Source: a virus. Taken from it: DNA of 26,907 bases. The position numbers and the translations under genes were made by a program. Of the stretch, positions 20,033 to 25,938 are shown one piece after another. The notes beneath the pieces were generated by a model. That model saw nothing but the letters and a program-made list of their open reading frames with translations. It made no database searches and had not been told where the DNA came from. The stretch is taken from positions 1 to 26,907 of IMG/VR virus record IMGVR_UViG_3300028844_004383; one strand, given 5' to 3'. The number at the start of each line of letters is the position of its first letter. Position 1 is the first letter of the stretch.

Positions 20033-20896
20033 TCAAATATCAAAAAGTTTGCGTGAGGAAATAACTTCGAAAAATGTCTTACTTTTCTGATTATTAAGAG
20101 TGTTATAATTCTTAAGGGTTATTTCAGAATAAGTTGGGCGATAATGAAGGGTTCTTTCTTTAGGAATACACAGCAATTGACCTGTAGTCTTCATTGCCTT
20201 TCTTTTTTCATCCACACGAATAGGGTTCATCTGAGGATCTTTTTCGGGTCTGGAAGAAAGCACTTGTAGCATGTCTTCTGGTGTCTTGATCGATTTTAAT
20301 TGTTTTAAGACAATTGCCATACGAGTTTCCGAAGACTTACGAGAAGCTTTTTCGTGCGGATTATCTTTATTGTTCTGATAACCAGCCCAAGGCATATCGA
20401 TACCATGATTGGTTCTTACGATACCGTCTGTCTTTTTTAGTTTTTTGAAGGTGTACTCATACTTCTTATTTGTTGTGTGATAATCTTTAAATGCTCCTTC
20501 AAGAATATAGCATTCGTTATCATCCGCAATAAGTGTGTTGCCGGGAATCTGTAGTTTAATGAGAGTATTCAACGCCGATTTTGCGGTCTTTCTAAAGAGA
20601 GCGGTTCTTATTCTGATGCCATCGGGCGCATAATATGTTCTTTCTGATTGATCGTCAGAGCCAGCAGCAACACCTTCTTTCTCATCCTTCTTGACCATGA
20701 TAGATGCAGAAAGAATAGCTACGCCATATTCATTTACACCTTCAGTATAACGTGTTTTATCGTCTTGCATATACAGTCTTTGTATACCGTTTCTATTGGA
20801 TTGTTTAATAGAAACAACAGGCTTGTAGTTACGATCTCTGTTTTTAGCAAGAACCCAACCATATTTAGGAAGATATTTTGCAACGACAACACACAT
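20033..20896 (-). CDS. N-terminal-nucleophile (Ntn) hydrolase, C45/choloylglycine-hydrolase-like
   Basis: 287 residues. Removing the initiator Met exposes Cys2 (MCVVVAKYLPKYGWVLAKNR), the nucleophile position of cysteine Ntn hydrolases. KNRDRNY brings the conserved Arg/Asp. GVNEYGVAILSASIM matches the substrate-loop Asn-Glu-Gly region, GNTLIADDNECYILEG the strand pair before the second conserved Asn, and IVRTNHGID the R-T-N-H motif. SSETRMAIVLKQL follows. Related enzymes hydrolyse acyl-amide bonds (bile salts, penicillins, acyl-homoserine lactones, isopenicillin N). There is no signal peptide, so it is probably cytoplasmic. AGGAG five bases upstream fixes the start, and a CATAAATA late-type box lies 35 bases upstream. 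It is the first gene of the leftward operon. Confidence 0.72.
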   Translation of the reverse strand: MCVVVAKYLPKYGWVLAKNRDRNYKPVVSIKQSNRNGIQRLYMQDDKTRYTEGVNEYGVAILSASIMVKKDEKEGVAAGSDDQSERTYYAPDGIRIRTALFRKTAKSALNTLIKLQIPGNTLIADDNECYILEGAFKDYHTTNKKYEYTFKKLKKTDGIVRTNHGIDMPWAGYQNNKDNPHEKASRKSSETRMAIVLKQLKSIKTPEDMLQVLSSRPEKDPQMNPIRVDEKRKAMKTTGQLLCIPKERTLHYRPTYSEITLKNYNTLNNQKSKTFFEVISSRKLFDI

Positions 20897-20910
20897 GTTG
20901 ACTCCTGTTG

Positions 20911-20930
20911 ACAGTAAATAAGATTACTGT
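20911..20930. repeat. Inverted repeat between divergent genes
   Basis: ACAGTAA (20911-20917) and TTACTGT (20924-20930) are a perfect 7-bp inverted repeat separated by six bases. It sits in the 60-base gap between the leftward Ntn hydrolase gene and the rightward glutaredoxin gene, next to a TTGACA (20908-20913). The size and position suit an operator for a dimeric regulator serving both directions. As RNA it is a weak hairpin. Confidence 0.45.
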
Positions 20931-20938
20931 TATTTATG
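20931..20938 (-). promoter_or_regulatory. Late-promoter-like box CATAAATA for the leftward operon
   Basis: On the leftward strand this reads CATAAATA, seven of eight bases of the T4 late consensus, 35 bases before the Ntn hydrolase ATG. It is the only recognisable promoter-like element in front of the eleven leftward genes, although CATAAATA also occurs inside genes at 5676 and 24824. Confidence 0.4.
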
Positions 20939-20956
20939 ATAAAGAAGGAGTTAAAG

Positions 20957-21199
20957 ATGAATAACTACGTAATTTACACTCAGGACAACTGTTCATATTG
21001 CGTGAAGGCAAAGGATCTTATTAAAGATAAAGGGCATACGTATACTGAGTATGTTTTAGGAAGAGACATTACCAAGACAGATCTTTTTGAAATGTTTCCG
21101 GGCGTGAAGACTGTTCCTATTGTTGTACTGGATGGTGAAAAACTTGGTGGTTATCAAGAATTAACTGAATCCGTAAATAGAATGTTGCTTAAGGGATAG
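20957..21199 (+). CDS. grx: Glutaredoxin
   Basis: 80 residues from ATG 20957. An in-frame ATG at 20936 exists, but AAGGAG (20945-20950) lies between the two and serves the second. The dithiol active site is CSYC (C12-C15) after VIYTQDN. The cis-proline loop is KTVPIVV, and GGYQEL is the glutathione-binding turn. The length and motif order match small phage glutaredoxins such as T4 NrdC. It could deliver electrons to ribonucleotide reductase, although class II enzymes normally use thioredoxin. The next gene starts one base after its stop. Confidence 0.92.
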   Translation: MNNYVIYTQDNCSYCVKAKDLIKDKGHTYTEYVLGRDITKTDLFEMFPGVKTVPIVVLDGEKLGGYQELTESVNRMLLKG

Positions 21200-21200
21200 A

Positions 21201-22160
21201 ATGGTAGAAATTGAAAGAAACGAACTGAGTCAGAATGCTATGGGTGGGACAGAACTCATGGCAACTGCTCTAGCTGAGAGACTTGATTCAGAATTGGCGG
21301 ACAAGTTTCAGATTATATGTTCAAGGGTCAGGGATCTTGATGAGAACAAGATCCCTGTTTTATGGCTACACGATCTTCCAAATGATCCTGAATCTCAGCA
21401 TTTGGCTGATAAAGAAAGTAGAGATAGATTTGCTAAGTTTGTTTTTGTGTCAAACTGGCAGATGAACGAGTACATTCATACGTATGGTCTGGATTGGGAT
21501 GATTGTTATGTTATTAAAAATGCAATTGAACCAATAGAACTTAAGGAAAAGCCCAAGGATGGAATTGTTAGAATGATTTATCATTCAACACCACATCGTG
21601 GCCTTGAGTTGCTAATTCCATCTTTTGAATATCTTGCAGAAAAGCATGATAATATTGAGCTTGATGTGTATTCAAGTTTTAATTTGTATGGATGGCCAGA
21701 AAGAGATAAGCCATACGAAGATCTTTTTGATAGATGCAGACAGCATCCAAAAATTCATTATCACGGATCTCAACCCAATTCTATAGTAAGAGAAGCCTTA
21801 GCAAAGGCTGATATTTTTGCTTATCCAAACATTTGGCCTGAAACGTCGTGTCTTTGTGCTATTGAAGCTTTAGATGCTGGTTGTTTGATGCTGGCACCCA
21901 ATTATGCAGCACTGCAAGAGACTGCAGCTTCTTGGGGCATTACTTATCAGTGGACACCTGATAACAACAAACACGCAAACATGTTTACATCTATTTTGGA
22001 TAATATGGTAAAAACTTTGTCCGAAAGCAAAGATGAAGCAGAAAATATGATTTCTCAGCAGAAGCTTTACTATGACAATTTTTATTCGTGGAATGTTAGA
22101 ACGCAAGAATGGAATCAGCTATTGAATAATATTTTATGGGAAAAAAATGAACTCAAATAA
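21201..22160 (+). CDS. GT4-like glycosyltransferase
   Basis: 319 residues. ERNELSQNAMGGTELMATAL carries the Gly-Gly-Thr-Glu loop of GT-B enzymes. IPVLWLHDLPNDPES and FAKFVFVSNWQMNEYI are acceptor-domain strands. MIYHSTPHRGLELLIPSFEY starts the donor domain, and the E-x7-E motif is E214 and E222 (ETSCLCAIEAL). The N-terminus is shorter than in classical members, but the motif order is complete. A perfect hairpin with T-run (21329-21361) lies 128 bases inside the gene, in codons for RDLDENKIPV. Its 3' end overlaps the next gene by 14 bases. Confidence 0.85.
   Translation: MVEIERNELSQNAMGGTELMATALAERLDSELADKFQIICSRVRDLDENKIPVLWLHDLPNDPESQHLADKESRDRFAKFVFVSNWQMNEYIHTYGLDWDDCYVIKNAIEPIELKEKPKDGIVRMIYHSTPHRGLELLIPSFEYLAEKHDNIELDVYSSFNLYGWPERDKPYEDLFDRCRQHPKIHYHGSQPNSIVREALAKADIFAYPNIWPETSCLCAIEALDAGCLMLAPNYAALQETAASWGITYQWTPDNNKHANMFTSILDNMVKTLSESKDEAENMISQQKLYYDNFYSWNVRTQEWNQLLNNILWEKNELK
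21329..21361 (+). terminator. Intrinsic terminator-like hairpin inside the glycosyltransferase gene
   Basis: CAGGGATCTTG (21329-21339) and CAAGATCCCTG (21347-21357), with a seven-base loop, form a perfect 11-bp stem followed by TTTT (21358-21361). The stem is fairly GC-rich, so termination is plausible. It would end a glutaredoxin transcript about 130 bases after that gene, inside the glycosyltransferase coding sequence. Confidence 0.65.
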
Positions 22161-22578
22161 TGTAATTAGTTTTGGCAAAGACCCAAAAAAAACTGAAGAT
22201 AAAAAAGATATCGATAAAGACTTATTGAGTCTTAAGTCTTCTTATTGTGATGAAATGTCAAACGAAATCTTTGGCATTGTTATGAGAATTATTGAAAGAA
22301 GTGGTCATATGGACCACGTTGATACAGAAGACGAAGGGTTTTTTGAAGAACTTCAGCCTAGATTGGCAATGATCAAAGAGTCTCTTTTTGCTGTGTTTTG
22401 TCTTCTTGAAGATGTTGATTATGATCTTTCTCCTATATTTGATAATTTGTATGAGCCGATTGGGTTTACGGAGGATGGCATAAACACTCATCTCTTCGTT
22501 TCTGTGAATAATAAATATAGAGATAAACTAATTGATATGACTAAAGAATATTTGGAAAACAAGGATAACAATGGTTAG
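22147..22578 (+). CDS. Acidic protein of unknown function
   Basis: 143 residues. A Lys/Asp-rich N-terminal tail (KDPKKTEDKKDIDKDLLSLK) is followed by an all-helical domain with hydrophobic helices (MSNEIFGIVMRIIERSGHMD; LAMIKESLFAVFCLLEDVDY) and an acidic end. It resembles small conserved T4-like phage proteins of unknown role; I do not recognise a family. It starts within the end of the glycosyltransferase gene and overlaps the next gene by eight bases, so it is part of the 20957-25904 co-translated series. Confidence 0.68.
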   Translation: MNSNNVISFGKDPKKTEDKKDIDKDLLSLKSSYCDEMSNEIFGIVMRIIERSGHMDHVDTEDEGFFEELQPRLAMIKESLFAVFCLLEDVDYDLSPIFDNLYEPIGFTEDGINTHLFVSVNNKYRDKLIDMTKEYLENKDNNG

Positions 22579-22990
22579 AAAAAGTGTTTCTGAGATCTTG
22601 CACGAAATAGGCGAACAAGCTTCTTTCCAAGATCGTGTTAAAGTTATGAGAAGCTATAGAGGCAATAATCCTCTTAGAGCTATTTTAAAATATGCATTTG
22701 ATCCGAGAATTAAGTTTCTTCTACCTGAAGGAACGCCTCCATATAAAGAGAATGATTTTCCGGATCAGCAGGGGAATTTGTATTACCACTTCAAAAAGCT
22801 ATACTTGTACATCGAAGGCGGCAACACAAACATTAATGATTTAAAAAGAGAAAGTCTTTTTATTGGTATGTTAGAAACTGTCGATAAAGACGATGCTAAA
22901 ATTTTAATTGGAATGAAAGACAAAGATATTCCGGTTAAAAACGTAACCCAGAAACTAACAGAAAGAGCCTTCCCGGACCTATTCCAATGA
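22571..22990 (+). CDS. DUF6433-like conserved phage protein
   Basis: 139 residues. SVSEILHEIGEQASFQDRVK, then NPLRAILKYAFDPRIKFLLPEGTPP, YLYIEGGNTNINDLKRESLF and KDDAKILIGMKDKDIPVKNV are the successive blocks of a family (DUF6433-like) I associate with T4-like marine phages. The C-terminus TERAFPDLF fits too. The family has no established activity. Its regular place near gp33/gp59/gp32 suggests a replication or recombination accessory role (inference). It overlaps both neighbours by a few bases. Confidence 0.78.
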   Translation: MVRKSVSEILHEIGEQASFQDRVKVMRSYRGNNPLRAILKYAFDPRIKFLLPEGTPPYKENDFPDQQGNLYYHFKKLYLYIEGGNTNINDLKRESLFIGMLETVDKDDAKILIGMKDKDIPVKNVTQKLTERAFPDLFQ

Positions 22991-23142
22991 AAAGACGATC
23001 TAATAAAAAATCAGATGTAATCGAAGACCAGTACTATGATGAATTTGAAGATATTAGTTTTCAAAAACATAAAAGGCAAAAGAATCTGAGTAGGAAAAAG
23101 AATGATCCTTACGTGGATGATTACAGGGATGAGTGGAACTAA
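22987..23142 (+). CDS. Small highly charged protein
   Basis: 51 residues between two well-supported genes, with ATGA overlap upstream and TAATG downstream. The product is almost entirely charged or polar (MKRRSNKKSDVIEDQYYDEF; HKRQKNLSRKKNDPYVDDYR), alternating basic and acidic blocks. It is likely disordered and might bind nucleic acid or a protein partner. No family is recognised. The overlap structure on both sides is the main evidence that it is a gene. Confidence 0.65.
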   Translation: MKRRSNKKSDVIEDQYYDEFEDISFQKHKRQKNLSRKKNDPYVDDYRDEWN

Positions 23143-23375
23143 TGCCATTATACACGTTTAAAGATAAAGACACAGGTGAAGTTTCGACAGAAATTATGTC
23201 TTTCTCGGATAGAGAAAAATATCTAGAGGAGAATAAAAATCTTCAGCTTTGTCTTGCTACCCCCGGTTTTGCGGACCCCCATACAATGGGAAGAATAAAA
23301 CCGGATGATAATTTTAGAGATCTGTTAAGAGAAACTAAAAAAGCCCACAAAGGTAGCACAGTTAATACATTTTAG
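23142..23375 (+). CDS. FmdB-like protein without zinc-ribbon cysteines
   Basis: 77 residues from ATG 23142 (overlapping the previous TAA); a GTG nine bases earlier is not needed. MPLYTFKDKDTGEVSTEIMS is the opening of FmdB-type zinc-ribbon proteins (a beta hairpin followed by a dipeptide spacer), and DREKYLEENKNLQLCLATPG fits the phage variant. The two Cys pairs that bind zinc in true FmdB proteins are missing; only one Cys remains. The C-terminus (DDNFRDLLRETKKAHKGSTV) is shared with T4-like phage members. It is probably a small regulator or structural fold without metal. Confidence 0.7.
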   Translation: MPLYTFKDKDTGEVSTEIMSFSDREKYLEENKNLQLCLATPGFADPHTMGRIKPDDNFRDLLRETKKAHKGSTVNTF

Positions 23376-23383
23376 GATTTTGA

Positions 23384-24109
23384 ATGGCTAGAAAAATTAA
23401 ACAAAAAAACGCCAATTATATTAAAGAACAGAAAAGACAAACTTTTGAAAATTCATTAATTATAGATAACGTTAGACCAAAGACTGAAAACCAGAAAAAG
23501 ATTTTCAGTAATTATTTTCAAAAGAAAAATGTGTTGGTTCATGGTCTTCCCGGAACAGGTAAGACATTTATTAGTCTGTATCTGGCACTTAAAGATCTTT
23601 TATCAGAATCAAAGATTGAAAAGGTTCTTATTGTTAGAAGTGCCGTATCTGCAAGAGAACTAGGGTTTATGCCCGGTTCTGCCAGAGATAAGATGCGAGC
23701 ATACGAAGAACCTTATTATGAAATTTGTTCCAAGTTGTTTGATAGGGACGACGCATATATGCAGCTTAAGATGAGAGGTATGGTAGAGTTTTCTCCTACA
23801 TCTTTTCTTAGAGGGGTGACTTGGGAAAATCACGTTGTGATTATTGATGAGGTTCAAAATTTAAATGATCATGAAATATCAACAGTGATTACCCGTATGG
23901 GTCAAGGATCTAGAATTATGTTTTGTGGCGATTTCAGGCAGTCTGACTTTGTTACTAAAGGTCAGGAAGAAAGCGGAATTAATAATCTATTTAAAACAAT
24001 TCGTTTGATGCCATCTTTTACACATGTTGAGATGGGTATTAACGATGTTGTCAGAAGTGGACTCGTTAAGGAGTATCTTGAGGCAAGAATTGAATTGGGT
24101 CTCATTTAA
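23384..24109 (+). CDS. phoH: PhoH-like ATPase
   Basis: 241 residues. VLVHGLPGTGKTFISLYLAL carries the Walker A motif (G54-T61) and HVVIIDEVQNLNDHE the Walker B (about 150-164). LIVRSAVSARELGFMPGSAR and DKMRAYEEPYYE are the PhoH-specific motifs downstream of Walker A. MFCGDFRQSDF is the sensor-type strand. PhoH-like proteins are very common in marine phages, and their activity (RNA-linked ATPase/helicase-like) is still debated. The gene lies in the replication block just before gp33. The ATG has only a weak ribosome-binding site, AGGAT. Confidence 0.92.
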   Translation: MARKIKQKNANYIKEQKRQTFENSLIIDNVRPKTENQKKIFSNYFQKKNVLVHGLPGTGKTFISLYLALKDLLSESKIEKVLIVRSAVSARELGFMPGSARDKMRAYEEPYYEICSKLFDRDDAYMQLKMRGMVEFSPTSFLRGVTWENHVVIIDEVQNLNDHEISTVITRMGQGSRIMFCGDFRQSDFVTKGQEESGINNLFKTIRLMPSFTHVEMGINDVVRSGLVKEYLEARIELGLI

Positions 24110-24117
24110 AATAATAT

Positions 24118-24351
24118 ATGAAAAATACTATAGAAACGTACAGAAAATTTGGACTTGCGGTTGAGAACATGGTACTTGACTCTGACATAACCTACATGGA
24201 AGCTATCATGGAGATTATGAAACGTGAAAACTTGGAAGAAGAGATTATATATAAGATGATCAAGAAGAGTCCTGTTTTGAAAATAAAGCTAGAACTTGAA
24301 AGTCGAAAGTTTAACCTTCTCCAAAGAGATGCAAATACGGCGATATTGTGA
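24118..24351 (+). CDS. 33: Late transcription coactivator gp33-like
   Basis: 77 residues, shorter than T4 gp33 (112) but in the exact T4 position, directly before gp59 and gp32. DITYMEAIMEIMKRENLEEE is the typical helical start of marine T4-like gp33 proteins. IIYKMIKKSPVLKIKLELES, then FNLLQRDANTAIL, form the second helix and the C-terminal tail that, in T4, binds the sliding clamp. In T4, gp33 bridges clamp and RNA polymerase to activate late promoters; TATAAATA boxes occur at 4895 and 13861. The ribosome-binding site is poor (AT-rich leader). Confidence 0.75.
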   Translation: MKNTIETYRKFGLAVENMVLDSDITYMEAIMEIMKRENLEEEIIYKMIKKSPVLKIKLELESRKFNLLQRDANTAIL

Positions 24352-24917
24352 CACCATTCAAATGTTATAAGCTCTACTTAGCCCTGAAACAACACTTCAA
24401 AACGGAGTCTTATGATTTTTTTAAATACAACGGAAAGGTAAATGCAAATGAAGATTCTTTCACAAAACGTAAAGATTATTATCTCTTTACTAAAATGGCC
24501 TCTAGACAAAGTATACAAACTTTGCTTGTATCTGTATTGTCAGATGACCCTAATTTTTACGTCACGGACATCATCTCTGAACGAGGTGAAAAAATCCACA
24601 AAAGGTGGCAAAAGTACCAGCAAAGCTTCGACTACAGCTTTAAAGAAGAAATCAAGCAGTACGAAAACTTCGACCAAGCGATCATCGTCAAAGAAGGCTA
24701 CCCCGAAATAATTTCAGATTACTTTTCGGGTAAGATATCCCTTGACACGCTGTCGGTAGTCGATAAACTCATTGACGGCTGTAAGTATTGGGGCAATCAT
24801 CTCAAGGATCCTCTTTGGGATGACATAAATATGAAGTTGATGAAGTATAGACCCTTCATCAACATTCGTACTGAAATATACAAAAACTATATCTATGATA
24901 TTTACAGTGGACAATAA
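24348..24917 (+). CDS. 59: Replicative helicase loader gp59-like
   Basis: 189 residues beginning at GTG 24348, which interleaves with the TGA of gp33 (GTGA). MTPFKCYKLYLALKQHF is the N-terminal helix of the gp59 family. YDFFKYNGKVNANEDSFTKR contains the family's FKYNGK motif, and KDYYLFTKMASRQSI follows. The C-terminal half is helical with conserved aromatics (GCKYWGNHLKDPLWDDINMK). T4 gp59 (217 residues) loads helicase gp41 onto gp32-coated fork DNA. The gene order 33-59-32 is that of T4. The remaining 45 bases before gp32 contain a triple repeat. Confidence 0.85.
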   Translation: MTPFKCYKLYLALKQHFKTESYDFFKYNGKVNANEDSFTKRKDYYLFTKMASRQSIQTLLVSVLSDDPNFYVTDIISERGEKIHKRWQKYQQSFDYSFKEEIKQYENFDQAIIVKEGYPEIISDYFSGKISLDTLSVVDKLIDGCKYWGNHLKDPLWDDINMKLMKYRPFINIRTEIYKNYIYDIYSGQ

Positions 24918-24919
24918 CT

Positions 24920-24949
24920 CTACAAGACACTACAAGACACTACAAGACA
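24920..24949 (+). repeat. Three tandem CTACAAGACA repeats in the gp32 leader
   Basis: The ten-base unit CTACAAGACA occurs three times without a gap (24920-24929, 24930-24939, 24940-24949), starting just after the gp59 stop and ending beside the AGGAAA ribosome-binding site of gp32. The unit is A/C-rich and cannot fold on itself. In T4 the gp32 protein represses its own mRNA by binding unstructured leader repeats. This array sits in the same place and could be the operator here (inference). Confidence 0.8.
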
Positions 24950-24962
24950 AATAGGAAAGACA

Positions 24963-25904
24963 ATGAGCTTACAAGAACTCAAATCAAAACGTAAATCCAG
25001 TATGGAAAACCTCCTCAAAAAGATGGATACTGTCAATGAAGGTGGTTACTCTGATGATCAAGAGAAATACTGGAAACCTTCAGTTGGAAAAGATGGTAAT
25101 GGACAATTTATCATTCGGTTTCTTCCAGAACCGAGCGGTGAAGAAACACCAGTTGTTCAACTTTTCAGCCACTTCTTTCGGGGTCCGGGTGGGTACTACG
25201 TAGAAAACTCTCTTACAACTTTGGGAAGAGGAACTGCTGATCCTTGCTCAGAGTACAATTCTATGCTTTGGAATTCTACGGACAGTGACAATCATCCCAA
25301 CAGACAACAAGCAAGACAGCAAAAAAGAAATTTGAATTACTATTCGAATATCTATGTCATCAAAGATCCTGCCAATCCAGCAAACGAGGGGAAGGTTTTT
25401 CTCTTTAAGTATGGTAAAAAAATCCATGACATGATTGCGAAGAAGCTTAAGCCTGTCTACGATGACGAAGAAAAAGTTAATGTTTTTGATATGTGGGATG
25501 GTGCTAATTTCCGTATGAGAATTAGCACGGTTAAAGGTTCTGATGGCAGAAGCTATTGGAACTATGATGATTCTACTTTTGACTCACCGTCTGCACTCTT
25601 TGACGATGATGACAAGTTGGAAGAAATTTACAATCAACAGAATTCTTTGGCGGACATTGTATCGCCTGATAAATTCAAGTCTTATGACGAACTCAAAGAA
25701 AAGCTCAACAAGGTTCTTGGTGTTGACGAATCCAGTGCGGTAAAACAAAAGCCAAAGTCTGAGCCAAAACCAGATCCTGTAAAACAGACCTCATCTTCAG
25801 AATTTCTGGATGACGACATTCCTTTTGATGTCGAGTCAAAGGCTTCAGTGGATGACGATGACGATGATCTTTCAGTCTTTAAATCCTTGATGGATGATGA
25901 CTAA
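24963..25904 (+). CDS. 32: Single-stranded DNA-binding protein gp32
   Basis: 313 residues, close to T4 gp32 (301). The cooperativity (LAST) motif KRKSS is at 9-13. EKYWKPSVGKDGNGQFIIRF, then LPEPSGEETPVVQLFSHFF, open the OB-fold core, which continues with YSNIYVIKDPANPANEGKVF and LFKYGKKIHDMI. The C-terminal tail is strongly acidic (SVDDDDDDLSVFKSLMDDD), as needed for contacts with gp59 and polymerase. The zinc site of T4 gp32 (His64, Cys77, Cys87, Cys90) is not intact: the His in FSHFF is kept, but only one Cys (ADPCSEY) remains, shifted. A tandem repeat precedes the ATG, and a strong terminator follows. Confidence 0.93.
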   Translation: MSLQELKSKRKSSMENLLKKMDTVNEGGYSDDQEKYWKPSVGKDGNGQFIIRFLPEPSGEETPVVQLFSHFFRGPGGYYVENSLTTLGRGTADPCSEYNSMLWNSTDSDNHPNRQQARQQKRNLNYYSNIYVIKDPANPANEGKVFLFKYGKKIHDMIAKKLKPVYDDEEKVNVFDMWDGANFRMRISTVKGSDGRSYWNYDDSTFDSPSALFDDDDKLEEIYNQQNSLADIVSPDKFKSYDELKEKLNKVLGVDESSAVKQKPKSEPKPDPVKQTSSSEFLDDDIPFDVESKASVDDDDDDLSVFKSLMDDD

Positions 25905-25910
25905 AATAAA

Positions 25911-25934
25911 AAGGGGGCTTCTGCCCCCTTTTTT
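25911..25934. terminator. Bidirectional intrinsic terminator
   Basis: GGGGGC (25913-25918), loop TTCT, GCCCCC (25923-25928), flanked by AAAAA on the left and TTTTTT (25929-25934) on the right. The stem can extend through the A/T runs. It ends gp32 transcription rightward. Read leftward it also has the stem and a T-run, and so closes the convergent gene that ends at 25939. Confidence 0.92.
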
Positions 25935-25938
25935 GTAA

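Noticed and set aside
24442-24711. Lys/Ser/Thr-rich 89-codon frame resembling a histone-like tail
   Set aside because: It is out of frame within gp59, which is well supported by family motifs and by the 33-59-32 order. The low-complexity composition is a by-product of AAG/CAA/AGC-rich codons.
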